The translations under genes were made by a program, and so were the position numbers. Source: Alphaproteobacteria bacterium (lineage in GTDB: Bacteria > Pseudomonadota > Alphaproteobacteria > Caulobacterales > Parvularculaceae). Taken from it: DNA of 64,000 bases. Positions 38,783 through 48,397 of the stretch are shown in pieces. Under the pieces are notes generated by a model. The model was not told where the DNA came from, did no database searches, and saw only the letters and a list, made by a program, of their open reading frames with translations. How positions within the stretch are numbered: position 1 is the stretch's first letter; each line of letters opens with the position of its first letter. The DNA is taken from NCBI GenBank assembly GCA_016125455.1, contig WGLS01000005.1, forward strand, positions 124,001 through 188,000. Direction: 5' to 3'.

Positions 38783-39886
38783 ATGCAAACTGGAGGCTTC
38801 GTGACGAAACGGATCGACGTTCGGCCGGTAATCATGTCTGGCGGATCGGGCACGCGACTGTGGCCGATGTCGCGGCGCGCGCGGCCGAAGCAATTCCACC
38901 CGGCGACCGGCGAGACGAGCCTGTTCCAGTCGACCCTGCAGCGGGTGACGTCCGCGCGGGGCCCGTTTCTGGATCCGGTCATTCTCGCTAGCGTCGACCA
39001 TGAAGCGATCATCCGCCAGGAACTCGATGCAATCGGCGTTGTGGAGAAGGCGATCCTGCTTGAGCCCGTCGTGCGCAATACGGCGCCGGCGATCGCGGCG
39101 ATGGCGGTGCTGATCGCTGCCGATTCAGGCGGCGATGTCGCCGTCGTTCTGCCTGCGGATCACATGATCGCTGAAGTCGACGACTTCGCTGCGGCGCTGG
39201 CCGCCGGCGCGCCCGTTGCGGCTGAAGGCAAGATCGTCACCTTCGGCGTGACGCCCGCTTATGCGGAGACGGGTTACGGTTACATCCAGGCCGGCGCGCC
39301 CTGTGGCGCGGGCGCGTTCGCTGTCAAGGCGTTCAAGGAAAAGCCGCGCCTCGACATCGCGCAAGCCTATGTCGACGATGGCGGGTATTTCTGGAACGGC
39401 GGCATCTTCATGTTCCGGCCGGACGTGATGCTGGACGAGATGGAACGCCATTGCCCGCAGATCCTCGAGGGCGCCCGCCGTGCGGTTGGCGCGGCGCGAC
39501 GCGCGGGCACGTCGGTTTATCTCGATGCGGATGCTTTTGGGGCGTGCGAGCCGGTTTCGATCGACAATGCCGTCATGGAGCTCACCGATCGGGCCGCCGT
39601 TGCGCCGCTCGACGTAGGCTGGTCGGACGTCGGTTCGTGGGCTGCGTGGGGCGAGATCGTCGCGAAGGACGAGGCGGGAAACGCGCAACGCGGCGATATC
39701 GCGCTGATCGACGCGCGCGACGTGCTGGCGTGGTCCGATGGTCCGATGGTGGGGGCGATCGGGGTGGAAAATCTCGTCATCATCGTTTCTGAAGGTCGCG
39801 TTCTCGTGGCGCCAAAGTCCCGCGCGCAGGACGTGAAAAGGCTTGTGGAACGCCTGAAGGCCGAAGGTCGCGACGACCTGCTGTGA
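38783..39886 (+). CDS. manC: Mannose-1-phosphate guanylyltransferase (single-domain, no C-terminal PMI cupin)
   Basis: VRPVIMSGGSGTRLWPMSRRARPKQFHPATGETSLFQSTLQR; FKEKPRLDIAQAYVDDGGYFWNGGIFMFRPD; 367 aa. Confidence 0.95.
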   Translation: MQTGGFVTKRIDVRPVIMSGGSGTRLWPMSRRARPKQFHPATGETSLFQSTLQRVTSARGPFLDPVILASVDHEAIIRQELDAIGVVEKAILLEPVVRNTAPAIAAMAVLIAADSGGDVAVVLPADHMIAEVDDFAAALAAGAPVAAEGKIVTFGVTPAYAETGYGYIQAGAPCGAGAFAVKAFKEKPRLDIAQAYVDDGGYFWNGGIFMFRPDVMLDEMERHCPQILEGARRAVGAARRAGTSVYLDADAFGACEPVSIDNAVMELTDRAAVAPLDVGWSDVGSWAAWGEIVAKDEAGNAQRGDIALIDARDVLAWSDGPMVGAIGVENLVIIVSEGRVLVAPKSRAQDVKRLVERLKAEGRDDLL

Positions 39887-39910
39887 CCGAAGGCTGCAAC
39901 GCCAGCGGGA

Positions 39911-40648
39911 TTGACCGCTGCGCTATCTGAATGGCTGGAGTTCATGACCAACGGGCCAGAATTGATTTCCTTCGCATCGAGGCAGGCGATGGCCGATCGC
40001 GTCGCCGATCTGGTGCAGGCGGAGTTGGCGCGGGGCATAGGGTCCGATGGCCATGCGGAATGCGCCGTATCTGGCGGATCGACGCCGGAGGCGCTCTATC
40101 GCACGCTTGTGCGCCGCGACGTTCCGTGGGGGAAGGTCGGCCTGACGCTGGTCGATGAGCGATGGACGCCCCCCGATCATCCGCGGTCAAATGAAACATT
40201 CGTCCGACGGTCGTTTGAGGGCGCGCCGATCCGGGCGTTGAGGGGGCTCTATCGTCCGGCGCCGACGCCGGCCGATGCGCTGGCGCAGGTGGAAGCGTCA
40301 CTCGCGGACATAGGAAAGCCTTTCGACGTCGTCATCCTTGGCATCGGTCCGGACGGCCATTCGGCGTCCTGGTTTCCCCATGCGCACGGCCTTTCAACCG
40401 CGCTTGCGAGCAAGGCGATGGTCGCGACGGTCCGCGCCATCCGCAGCGACGTCACCCAGGACGAAGTTGACCGCATGACACTGACGGTGTCCGCCGTGGC
40501 CTCGGCGCGGCGGATAGTCCTCTTGCTGGCGGGGATGGACAAGCGGGCGGCGTTCGAGGCCGCCCGTGGCGAGGGGCCGGTGGAGGCGATGCCGGTGCGG
40601 GCGATCTTGCGGACCCGGCCTGACCTTTGGGCGTGCTGGGCGCCCTGA
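39911..40648 (+). CDS. pgl: 6-phosphogluconolactonase
   Basis: AVSGGSTPEALYRTLVRRDVPWGKVGLTLVDERWTPPDHPRSNE; ILGIGPDGHSASWFPHA. Confidence 0.93.
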   Translation: MTAALSEWLEFMTNGPELISFASRQAMADRVADLVQAELARGIGSDGHAECAVSGGSTPEALYRTLVRRDVPWGKVGLTLVDERWTPPDHPRSNETFVRRSFEGAPIRALRGLYRPAPTPADALAQVEASLADIGKPFDVVILGIGPDGHSASWFPHAHGLSTALASKAMVATVRAIRSDVTQDEVDRMTLTVSAVASARRIVLLLAGMDKRAAFEAARGEGPVEAMPVRAILRTRPDLWACWAP

Positions 40649-40689
40649 AGCGTTGGTCCATGCGCGTGCAGTCGCCGCCGGCAAACCCC

Positions 40690-41130
40690 TTACGCGTCCG
40701 GCCTGGCGGATCGTCGTATCTCCGGCTGCTGGCGAAACGTGAAAAGCGAATGGACGATAAAGCTGGCGGCCGGGTAGTAGCCGGCGCTGAGGAGCAGCGT
40801 CGTGCGGGCGTCCATGCCGATGCGCGACAGGCTGGCGACGAGCGCAAGCTGGACCGCGGCGATGCCGGCCGTGGCAATAAGGAAACGTGGCGCGGTGCGC
40901 CGGACTTCGCCCTCAATGCGAAACGTGATCCGCTTCTGGGCGAAATAGGAAACGACAAGGCTAACCGGATAGGCGATCAGGTGAGCCGTCGTGGCGGCGA
41001 GGCCGAGTTTGAGCAGTCCAATCCCGGTAAACAGGTAGACGAGCGTGCAGCCGACGCCCACGACGATGAAGCGCAGAAGGCGAAAACGGATCGCCGGATC
41101 TGATAGTCGCGCGGCAAGGTCGGCGATCAT
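40690..41130 (-). CDS. GtrA family membrane protein
   Basis: FRLLRFIVVGVGCTLVYLFTGIGLL...SYFAQKRITFRIEG; four TM helices. Confidence 0.88.
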   Translation of the reverse strand: MIADLAARLSDPAIRFRLLRFIVVGVGCTLVYLFTGIGLLKLGLAATTAHLIAYPVSLVVSYFAQKRITFRIEGEVRRTAPRFLIATAGIAAVQLALVASLSRIGMDARTTLLLSAGYYPAASFIVHSLFTFRQQPEIRRSARPDA

Positions 41131-41165
41131 TCGTTTCCACTCTCGGACGCACCGGGATCCGTCAA

Positions 41166-41185
41166 TTAAACGAAATTTCAGTTAA
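41166..41185. promoter_or_regulatory. Candidate operator: 20-bp imperfect palindrome TTAAACGAAATTTCAGTTAA
   Basis: 16/20 positions self-complementary around a perfect GAAATTTC core, in an AT-rich patch between divergent gtrA-like and wecC genes. Confidence 0.4.
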
Positions 41186-41279
41186 AGTATGTCGCCCTGT
41201 GGTTCCGTCGCGCCGGCGCCGCCCCCGCGCGGGCGCGGTCGGGACGAAGGGCGAACTCCGTGGGGAGCGGATCAGGCAC

Positions 41280-42563
41280 GTGAAGATTGAAACCATATGC
41301 GTCGTCGGTCTCGGCTATGTGGGCTTGCCAACGGCCGCGCTTCTCGCGCGGGCCGGGTATCGCGTGCATGGCGCTGACGTAAGCGCCGCCGTCATCGATG
41401 CGCTGTCGTCAGGGCGCTGCCCGCTGGCGGAAAATGACGTCGCGGCGATTGTCGATCAGGCGCTGAAATCCGGCAACCTGACGGTCGGGCTCGCGCCGGT
41501 CCGCGCCGACGCCTATATCATCTGCGTACCAACGCCGGTGCTTCCGGACCGGTCCGCCGACCTGTCGATGGTGCGGGCTGCGGCGCGCGCTTGCGCGGCC
41601 GTCATCGAACGCGGCGCGCTCGTGATCCTCGAGTCGACAAGCCCGATAGGCACGACCCGCGACGTTGTCGGCGGCGAACTTGCCGCCCACGGCTGGGACG
41701 TCAATGCGGACCTTGACATCTGCTACTGTCCGGAGCGGGTGTTCCCCGGCGCGACCGTTCGGGAAATCCTCCAGAACGACAGGCTTGTCGGCGGACTGAC
41801 GTCCCGGGCGGCAGCGCGGGCGAAGGCGCTTTACGAGAGTTTCTGCGAAGGCAGCGCCCTGACGGCGGACGCGGAAGTCGCCGAGTTTTCGAAGCTGATG
41901 GAGAACACCTATCGCGACGTGAATATCGCGCTCGCGAACGTCTTTGCACGGATCGGCGAGGACCTTGGCGTGGATGTTCATGACGTCATCGCGCTCGCCA
42001 ATCGCCATCCGCGCGTCAACGTACTGCGGCCGGGGCCGGGCGTTGGCGGCCACTGCATTCCCGTCGACCCGTGGTTCCTGATCAACGCCGCTCCTGGGCC
42101 GAGCGATCTGTTGCGGGTTGCGCGGGACGTGAACGATGGCCAGGCGGCGCGGCTACTGGACCGGGCCGAAGCGGCGGGGCTCGCCCGGGGAGATGACGTC
42201 GCCATCCTCGGCGCCGCCTACCGCGGCAATCTCGATGATCCGCGGGAATCGCCCAGTCTCGCCATGCTCCACAACCTGAATGAGCGCGGCTATCGCTGGC
42301 GCATCCACGACCCGTTCGTGCGGCGCCTCGCGATGGAAACTGGCGAAACTGTGGAGGTGCGCCCCGCGATCGCCGACGCCCTCGAAGGCGCTGATGCCGC
42401 GATCGTCATGACGGACCACGCCGAATACCGGACCCTTGCGCCGGCCGTCTTCGCGCCGATGGCCGGCAAACTTATCATCGACGGGCATCGCATCCTGTCG
42501 GAAAGGGCGCTCGTCGAGGCGGGGTATCAGGTGTTGCCGATCGGCGCGGCGAAACGGGCGTAG
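41280..42563 (+). CDS. wecC: UDP-N-acetyl-D-mannosamine dehydrogenase / nucleotide sugar dehydrogenase
   Basis: ICVVGLGYVGLPTAALLARAGYRVHGADVS; YCPERVFPGATVREILQNDRLVGG; GPGVGGHCIPVDPWFL; GTG start. Confidence 0.95.
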   Translation: MKIETICVVGLGYVGLPTAALLARAGYRVHGADVSAAVIDALSSGRCPLAENDVAAIVDQALKSGNLTVGLAPVRADAYIICVPTPVLPDRSADLSMVRAAARACAAVIERGALVILESTSPIGTTRDVVGGELAAHGWDVNADLDICYCPERVFPGATVREILQNDRLVGGLTSRAAARAKALYESFCEGSALTADAEVAEFSKLMENTYRDVNIALANVFARIGEDLGVDVHDVIALANRHPRVNVLRPGPGVGGHCIPVDPWFLINAAPGPSDLLRVARDVNDGQAARLLDRAEAAGLARGDDVAILGAAYRGNLDDPRESPSLAMLHNLNERGYRWRIHDPFVRRLAMETGETVEVRPAIADALEGADAAIVMTDHAEYRTLAPAVFAPMAGKLIIDGHRILSERALVEAGYQVLPIGAAKRA

Positions 42564-42659
42564 CACGCTGCGGGCCGGCCATTTGCCGCGGTCGCTATCC
42601 ATTCCGCCTTCGATCGAATAGCTTGAGTTTCATGGCGAAGCTGACTTCAAGCATGAGTA

Positions 42660-43847
42660 ATGGCGTCACATCCCAATATTCCCTTCATTGACCTGGCGGC
42701 GCAGCGGCGCGCGATGGGCGACCGCCTCGATGCGGCCATCGCCCGTGTCGTCGATGGCGGCAGATACATTTTCGGCCCGGAAGTCGACGAACTGGAAGGG
42801 CTTCTGGCCCGGCATGCCGGCGCGCGGCGCGCGCTGACCTGCGCCAACGGCACCGATGCGCTCGCGCTGCCGCTGATGGCCTGGCGCTTGCGGCAAGGCG
42901 ACGCCGTTTTCTGCCCGAGCTTCACGTTCTGTGCGACGGCTGAAGTCGTGCCCTGGCTCGGCGCCGAGTGCGTTTTCGTCGATGTCGACGAACGCACTTT
43001 CAACATGGACGCCGACAATCTCGACGCCGCAATAGCTGCGACGATTGCCGAGGGCCGCCTGACGCCGCGGGCGATCATCGCCGTGGATCTTTTTGGTTTG
43101 CCAGCGGACTATGACGCCATCGCCGCCGTTGCGCGGAAGTACGAGCTGAAGCTGATCGCCGACAGCGCCCAGAGCTTCGGCTCGAGGTGGCGTGGCCGTC
43201 CGCCTTCGGACTATGCCGACGCGATGACGACGAGCTTTTACCCGGCGAAGCCGCTCGGGTGCTATGGCGATGGCGGCGCGATTCTGACGAACGATGACGA
43301 TCTCGCCGAACACATCGTTTCCCTTCGCAATCACGGCCAGCCGATGCCAGGCGACGAACCACCGAAGGGCATCGAGACCGAGCCGAAGTATCTCAACATG
43401 CGAATTGGCATGAACAGCCGGCTCGACACGCTCCAGGCGGCGATCCTGATCGAGAAGATGCGGCTGTTCCCCGGGGAGCTTGACGCGCGAGATGCGGCGG
43501 CGGCGCGTTACCGCAACCTGCTCGAAGGCAGCGGCGTCATCGCGCCGACGATGCCGGACGACGGGACGCGATGCGTCTGGGCCCAGTACACGGTGCGTTT
43601 GCCCCAGGCGGCGGGCGATCGCGACGCGGTGGTCGCAAGACTGAAGGCGGCAGGCGTGCCGATCGCCGTTTACTACCCGGTGCCGATGCACCTCAACGCG
43701 CCCTATCGACGGTTCGGGACCGCGCCCGGAGGGCTGCCCCGCACCGAACGACTGGCGCGCGAAGTGTTCAGTATACCAATGCACGGCTATCTTGAGGAAG
43801 CGACGCAGGTCGTCATCGTCGACGCCATCCGGCAGGCGATGCGATAG
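42660..43847 (+). CDS. DegT/DnrJ/EryC1/StrS family aminotransferase (WbpE/WlbC-like)
   Basis: [67 protein letters not shown]. Confidence 0.94.
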   Translation: MASHPNIPFIDLAAQRRAMGDRLDAAIARVVDGGRYIFGPEVDELEGLLARHAGARRALTCANGTDALALPLMAWRLRQGDAVFCPSFTFCATAEVVPWLGAECVFVDVDERTFNMDADNLDAAIAATIAEGRLTPRAIIAVDLFGLPADYDAIAAVARKYELKLIADSAQSFGSRWRGRPPSDYADAMTTSFYPAKPLGCYGDGGAILTNDDDLAEHIVSLRNHGQPMPGDEPPKGIETEPKYLNMRIGMNSRLDTLQAAILIEKMRLFPGELDARDAAAARYRNLLEGSGVIAPTMPDDGTRCVWAQYTVRLPQAAGDRDAVVARLKAAGVPIAVYYPVPMHLNAPYRRFGTAPGGLPRTERLAREVFSIPMHGYLEEATQVVIVDAIRQAMR

Positions 43848-43873
43848 AACCGGCAGGGGCGAAACCGCGCGCG

Positions 43874-44740
43874 ATGACGACAACCGGCAAAAACCATTCA
43901 GTGACGGTGCGCAGCCCGCTCGGGCGCGAAGCGACCTTCCGCAACGACGGGCCGTCGGCGTTCATCCTCGGGCCCTGCGCCCTGGAAAGCCGAGATCATG
44001 CGGTGATGATGGCGACGAATTTGCGCGCCTTGAGCGATCGTCTTGGCGTGGCGGTCGTCTACAAGACGTCTTTCGACAAGGCCAACCGGACGAGCGCGTC
44101 AGGCTATCGCGGCGTCGGCATCGATGCCGCCGGGGAAATCCTCCGGGAAATCCGCGAGAGCATCGGGCTTCCAACGCTGACAGACGTGCATTTGCCGGAT
44201 CAGTGCGAGCGCGTCGCGGAATTCGCCGATATCCTGCAGATTCCTGCGTTTCTTTGTCGGCAGACGGATCTTCTCGAAGCGGCCGCAAGAACGGGACGCG
44301 CCGTGAATGTCAAGAAAGGCCAGTTTCTCGCGCCCTGGGACATGCGCCACGTCGTCGACAAGCTGCGCGCGTTCGGCGCGACCGACGTCATTGTCACTGA
44401 GCGGGGCGCGAGCTTTGGCTATAACGCGCTCGTCACCGACATGCGCGCAATTCCTGAACTGCGCAGGGACGGAACGCCTGTCGTCTTTGACGCGACCCAT
44501 TCGGTGCAGCAGCCGGGCGGGCAGGGGGCGTCTTCCGGCGGCCAGCGCGACTATGCTCCGGTGCTGGCGCGCGCTGCGGTTGCGGTTGGGGTTGCGGGCG
44601 TGTTCATGGAGACCCACGAAGCGCCCGATCGTGCGCCCTCTGACGGTCCGAACATGATCCCGCTCGCCGAACTCGAAGGCGTCGTGGCGGCCCTTAAGGC
44701 GTTCGACGACCTCAGAAAGTCAATGGACCTGCCGCTCTAG
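43874..44740 (+). CDS. kdsA: 3-deoxy-8-phosphooctulonate synthase
   Basis: [70 protein letters not shown]. Confidence 0.98.
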   Translation: MTTTGKNHSVTVRSPLGREATFRNDGPSAFILGPCALESRDHAVMMATNLRALSDRLGVAVVYKTSFDKANRTSASGYRGVGIDAAGEILREIRESIGLPTLTDVHLPDQCERVAEFADILQIPAFLCRQTDLLEAAARTGRAVNVKKGQFLAPWDMRHVVDKLRAFGATDVIVTERGASFGYNALVTDMRAIPELRRDGTPVVFDATHSVQQPGGQGASSGGQRDYAPVLARAAVAVGVAGVFMETHEAPDRAPSDGPNMIPLAELEGVVAALKAFDDLRKSMDLPL

Positions 44741-44789
44741 GGATTTCGGTAAAGGCCAATGTGAGGGTTGCGCCGAAATCGTCCGGGGC

Positions 44790-45407
44790 CTAGGCCAGCT
44801 TCGGCGGGCGAACGTTCCACGCAACGATGCTATTCTCGCCCCCGGTCCCGACCTTGACGATCCCGTAGGCGGCGGTGTTCAGCTTTCGCGCCGCCCAGGC
44901 TGGCGCGTCGTCCGCGCCGTCGCAGGCGTACCGCGCCACGCCATTGCTGGTGACAGCGAGGATAGGGCCGCTCTCGGTCGCGCAGTCCGCGAAGAATGCG
45001 CGCCAGGTCGAAATGATCTGCCCCGCGTCAATGCGCCAGCCGGCGGGCACGTCCCCGGCGCGTTCCCACGCGGCAAGCGCCCGATCGCCGAGTCGTTCGA
45101 CGACATCGCTTTCCGGCCTGCCTTCGTCCGGTCCGTAATGAACCTCCTTCAAGGCGGCGAGCGGTTCAATGCTGACGTCTGGGGCGCAAGCGTCGCGTAC
45201 GGCGCTCGCCGTCTCCATGGTCCGCTTCAGTGGCGCTGCAAATATGCGCGTGAACCGCCAGCCGTCCGTCTTGAGAGCCGCGCTGACTGATGCCGCCTGG
45301 GCCCGTCCGGAGACTGACAATGGCAGATCCGTGCCCGCGCCGATCCGGCGGATGACGTCGCCGGGGTCGAATGTGTTGCCATGACGAAGAATGACGATGT
45401 CAGGCAT
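44790..45407 (-). CDS. Histidine phosphatase superfamily protein; second active-site His replaced by Asn (VTSNGVAR)
   Basis: MPDIVILRHGNTFDPGDV; IFAAPLKRTMETA; EVHYGPDEG; ILAVTSNGVARYA; start overlaps kdsB stop by 8 bp. Confidence 0.88.
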   Translation of the reverse strand: MPDIVILRHGNTFDPGDVIRRIGAGTDLPLSVSGRAQAASVSAALKTDGWRFTRIFAAPLKRTMETASAVRDACAPDVSIEPLAALKEVHYGPDEGRPESDVVERLGDRALAAWERAGDVPAGWRIDAGQIISTWRAFFADCATESGPILAVTSNGVARYACDGADDAPAWAARKLNTAAYGIVKVGTGGENSIVAWNVRPPKLA

Positions 45408-46227
45408 AGGAAAAGAGATCCGTATCGGGATCGCCGAGCCGCTGGACCAGCGCTTCTGCGGCTTCCAGGTCCGCTGGCGTATCAATGCCGCTCGTCGCAT
45501 ATGGGTCGGGGGCGACGTCGACGCACGCGATGTGGCGGCCGGCCTCCATCAGGCGCAACTGTTCGAGGCCTTCAATCCGTTCATAATCTGACGGCGGCGT
45601 CGCAACGAAGTCCCTTAGCGCCTCGATCCGGTATGCGTAGAGCCCGACATGGCGCCGGACGGGCGACAGTGCGTCAGTCTTTCGACGTTCCGCTTCGTTG
45701 CGGATGGCGGGCAGGATCATCTTCGTGAACCACAGTGCGCGACCGTCCGGCGCAACGACGCAGGTCGTGCCGGAATGCGGCCGCGTCGCCTTGACGGCGC
45801 GAAAGTCGTCAAGCGCCGACCAGGGCAGCCGGATCGTCGGCGTGCAGACGTCGGCGGCGCGGTTGCCGTCAAGGGCGTCGACGAGCTGCGTCAGGTAGTC
45901 AATTGGCGTGAACGGCGCGTCGCCCTGCAGGTTCAGGACGTTTTCAGGGCGCCAGCCGCAGGCGTCGACAGCTGCAAGCGCCCGGTCAGAGCCGCTCGGC
46001 AGGTCGGGATCGGTCATGACCCAGTCAACGCCGGCGGCCTCGGCGGCGTCGCCGATCCTTTGGTCGTCAGTGGCGACGAGGGCGCGGGCGTCGCCAAGGC
46101 GCCGGGCCGCGGCCTGCGCGCGAACGGCGACCCGTTCCAGCATGGACCGGCCGGCAATCCGGGCCAACGGCTTTCCCGGGAATCGCGAAGACTGGTATCT
46201 GGCGGGAACGACAATGAGCGTTTTCAT
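45400..46227 (-). CDS. kdsB: 3-deoxy-manno-octulosonate cytidylyltransferase
   Basis: MKTLIVVPARYQSSRFPGKPLARIAGRSMLERV; NLQGDAPFTPIDYLTQLVDAL; HVGLYAYRIEALRDFV. Confidence 0.96.
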   Translation of the reverse strand: MKTLIVVPARYQSSRFPGKPLARIAGRSMLERVAVRAQAAARRLGDARALVATDDQRIGDAAEAAGVDWVMTDPDLPSGSDRALAAVDACGWRPENVLNLQGDAPFTPIDYLTQLVDALDGNRAADVCTPTIRLPWSALDDFRAVKATRPHSGTTCVVAPDGRALWFTKMILPAIRNEAERRKTDALSPVRRHVGLYAYRIEALRDFVATPPSDYERIEGLEQLRLMEAGRHIACVDVAPDPYATSGIDTPADLEAAEALVQRLGDPDTDLFSYA

Positions 46228-46328
46228 GCTAATCGATTGATCCGTCGAAGCTGGGCGACTGGACGCCGGTCGGCGCACGGGGCCGGCCTTGTCGGATCGC
46301 CCGGCTTCCTTTCCTGACGCGAGGCGCG

Positions 46329-47294
46329 ATGTCCACTCTCGAGGATACCGATATTGAAATTGGCCGAAAGGTGCTGCGGCAGGAGGCGGCGGCGCTTGAA
46401 ATGCTGGCGGGCGCGCTCGGCGGGTCCTTTGCAGATGCAGTCTCGCGAATTGTCGCGACCGACGGTCGGGTGATCTGCAGCGGCGTGGGCAAATCGGGCC
46501 ACGTGGCGAGAAAGATGGCAGCGACGCTCTCGTCCACCGGCACGCCGTCCTACTTTGTCCACCCGACCGAGGCGAGCCACGGCGATCTCGGGATGATCCA
46601 GGAAAATGACGTGATCGTTGCGATATCGCGGTCGGGCGACACCACCGAGCTCGACGATCTGGTCCAGTATTCGCGCCGGTTCGGCGTCACGCTGATCGCT
46701 ATTACCGCCGCGGCGGGCGGGGCCCTGGCGGCAAAGGCGGACATTGTCCTTCTTGTGCCGAACGCGCCCGAAGCCTGCGCGGAAACCCGCGCCCCGACGA
46801 CGTCGACGACAATGATGATGGCGCTTGGCGACGCGCTGGCCGTAGCGCTATTGCGCCGTCGCGGCTTTGACGAGGCGCGGTTCAAGCTGTTCCATCCCGG
46901 CGGCAAGCTCGGCGCGATGCTGAAGACCGCTGGCGACCTCATGTTGACGGGCGGCGCGATCCCGCTCGTCGAGGCGTCGGCCGCTTTTGAAGAGGCGCTT
47001 GCAACGCTCTCGGAAAAGCACCTCGGCTGCGTCGGCGTCATCGACGGCGAGGGCGCGCTTGTCGGGATCATCACCGACGGCGACGTGCGCCGGCTGTTCA
47101 GCAAGCGCGTCGCGCCGCGTACGGCCGCCGACGCCATGACCAAACGGCCGATCGCCATGCCGGCCGGCACGCTGGCCGCGACGCTTGTTCAGATCATGAA
47201 CGAAAAGAAGATCACGCAGATTTTCATCGTTGACGGCGCGCGGCCGGTTGGCGTCGTCCATTTGCACGACGTCCTGAAGGCGGGCGTCGTATAG
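46329..47294 (+). CDS. kdsD: KpsF/GutQ family arabinose-5-phosphate isomerase with CBS domains
   Basis: VICSGVGKSGHVARKMAATLSSTGTPSYFVHPTEASHGDLGMI; AISRSGDTTEL; LFHPGGKLG. Confidence 0.97.
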   Translation: MSTLEDTDIEIGRKVLRQEAAALEMLAGALGGSFADAVSRIVATDGRVICSGVGKSGHVARKMAATLSSTGTPSYFVHPTEASHGDLGMIQENDVIVAISRSGDTTELDDLVQYSRRFGVTLIAITAAAGGALAAKADIVLLVPNAPEACAETRAPTTSTTMMMALGDALAVALLRRRGFDEARFKLFHPGGKLGAMLKTAGDLMLTGGAIPLVEASAAFEEALATLSEKHLGCVGVIDGEGALVGIITDGDVRRLFSKRVAPRTAADAMTKRPIAMPAGTLAATLVQIMNEKKITQIFIVDGARPVGVVHLHDVLKAGVV

Positions 47295-47331
47295 CGACGG
47301 GCGGGATCGCGTCTCGCGCCGTGTGGTTCGT

Positions 47332-48321
47332 CTACGAACTGCCTGATGCTTGGCGGTAGTCGGTGAACCACGCGGCGAACTTCGGAATGCCCACTTCGAG
47401 CGGCGTTCGCGGCGCATATCCGAAATCCTGGGTGATGGCGGCAATGTCGGCGCAGGTGGAGCGCACGTCGCCCGGCTGCATGTCCGTGAACTCCCTAACG
47501 GCTTCCCGTCCGAGCGCCGTCTCAATCAGCTCGATAAACCGAAGCAACGACACCGGACGACCGTTGCCGACATTGTATATCCGGTGCGGCGCATCGCCCT
47601 CGGGCTTGAAGGGATCGAGCGCCGTTGCGACGACGGCGGCGGCCACGTCGTCGATGTAGGTGAAGTCACGGCTGAGGTCGCCATTGTTGAAGACCTTGAT
47701 CGGTTCGCCAGCGAGAATGCGATCGGCGAACAGCCAGTAGGCCATGTCCGGACGTCCCCAGGGCCCGTAAACCGTGAAAAACCGAAGGCCGATCTGTTCG
47801 ATCCCGTAGAGCCGGGCATAGCTTTCGCTCAGCATCTCGTCCGAACGTTTCGTCGCCGCATAGAGGGATACCGGCGCGTCGACGCGATCAGATTCGGCGA
47901 ACGGCGTCTTCGTGTTGGCGCCGTAGACCGAACTCGAAGAGGCATAGACAAGTCTCGGCCGCTTCGGCGAACGGCGCGCCAGCTCGAGAATGGACAGGTG
48001 GCCGACGAGATTTGATCGGGCGTAGGCGAATGGATTTTCGATTGAATGGCGGACCCCCGCCTGCGCCGCGAGGTGAATGATGGTCGCGCAATCCATCACG
48101 CCCGGCGCAGCCGGCAGTGCGTCGTGGTCGGCGATGTCGATCTCGTGGAAGACAAACCGGTCGCGCTCGCCGATCCATGACAGCCTCGCGCGCTTCAGGT
48201 CGGCGTCGTAATAGTCATTGACGCAATCGACGCCGATGACGTCATGGCCGGCGTCAACGAGGGTCCGGGCGACATGCGCGCCGATGAACCCGGCGGCGCC
48301 GGTGACTAGGATCTTGACCAT
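47332..48321 (-). CDS. NAD-dependent epimerase (UDP-glucuronate 4-epimerase-like)
   Basis: MVKILVTGAAGFIGAHVARTLVDAGHDVIGVDCVNDYYDADLKRARL; HLAAQAGVRHSIENPFAYARSNLVG; YGPWGRPDMAYWLF. Confidence 0.93.
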   Translation of the reverse strand: MVKILVTGAAGFIGAHVARTLVDAGHDVIGVDCVNDYYDADLKRARLSWIGERDRFVFHEIDIADHDALPAAPGVMDCATIIHLAAQAGVRHSIENPFAYARSNLVGHLSILELARRSPKRPRLVYASSSSVYGANTKTPFAESDRVDAPVSLYAATKRSDEMLSESYARLYGIEQIGLRFFTVYGPWGRPDMAYWLFADRILAGEPIKVFNNGDLSRDFTYIDDVAAAVVATALDPFKPEGDAPHRIYNVGNGRPVSLLRFIELIETALGREAVREFTDMQPGDVRSTCADIAAITQDFGYAPRTPLEVGIPKFAAWFTDYRQASGSS

Positions 48322-48397
48322 CGTTAACTTACGTCTCCAGCCTGTGTTTTCGCCCCTGGGCCGCCATTCGGCAAGGCCAAGCAAGTTCCGATCCGCA

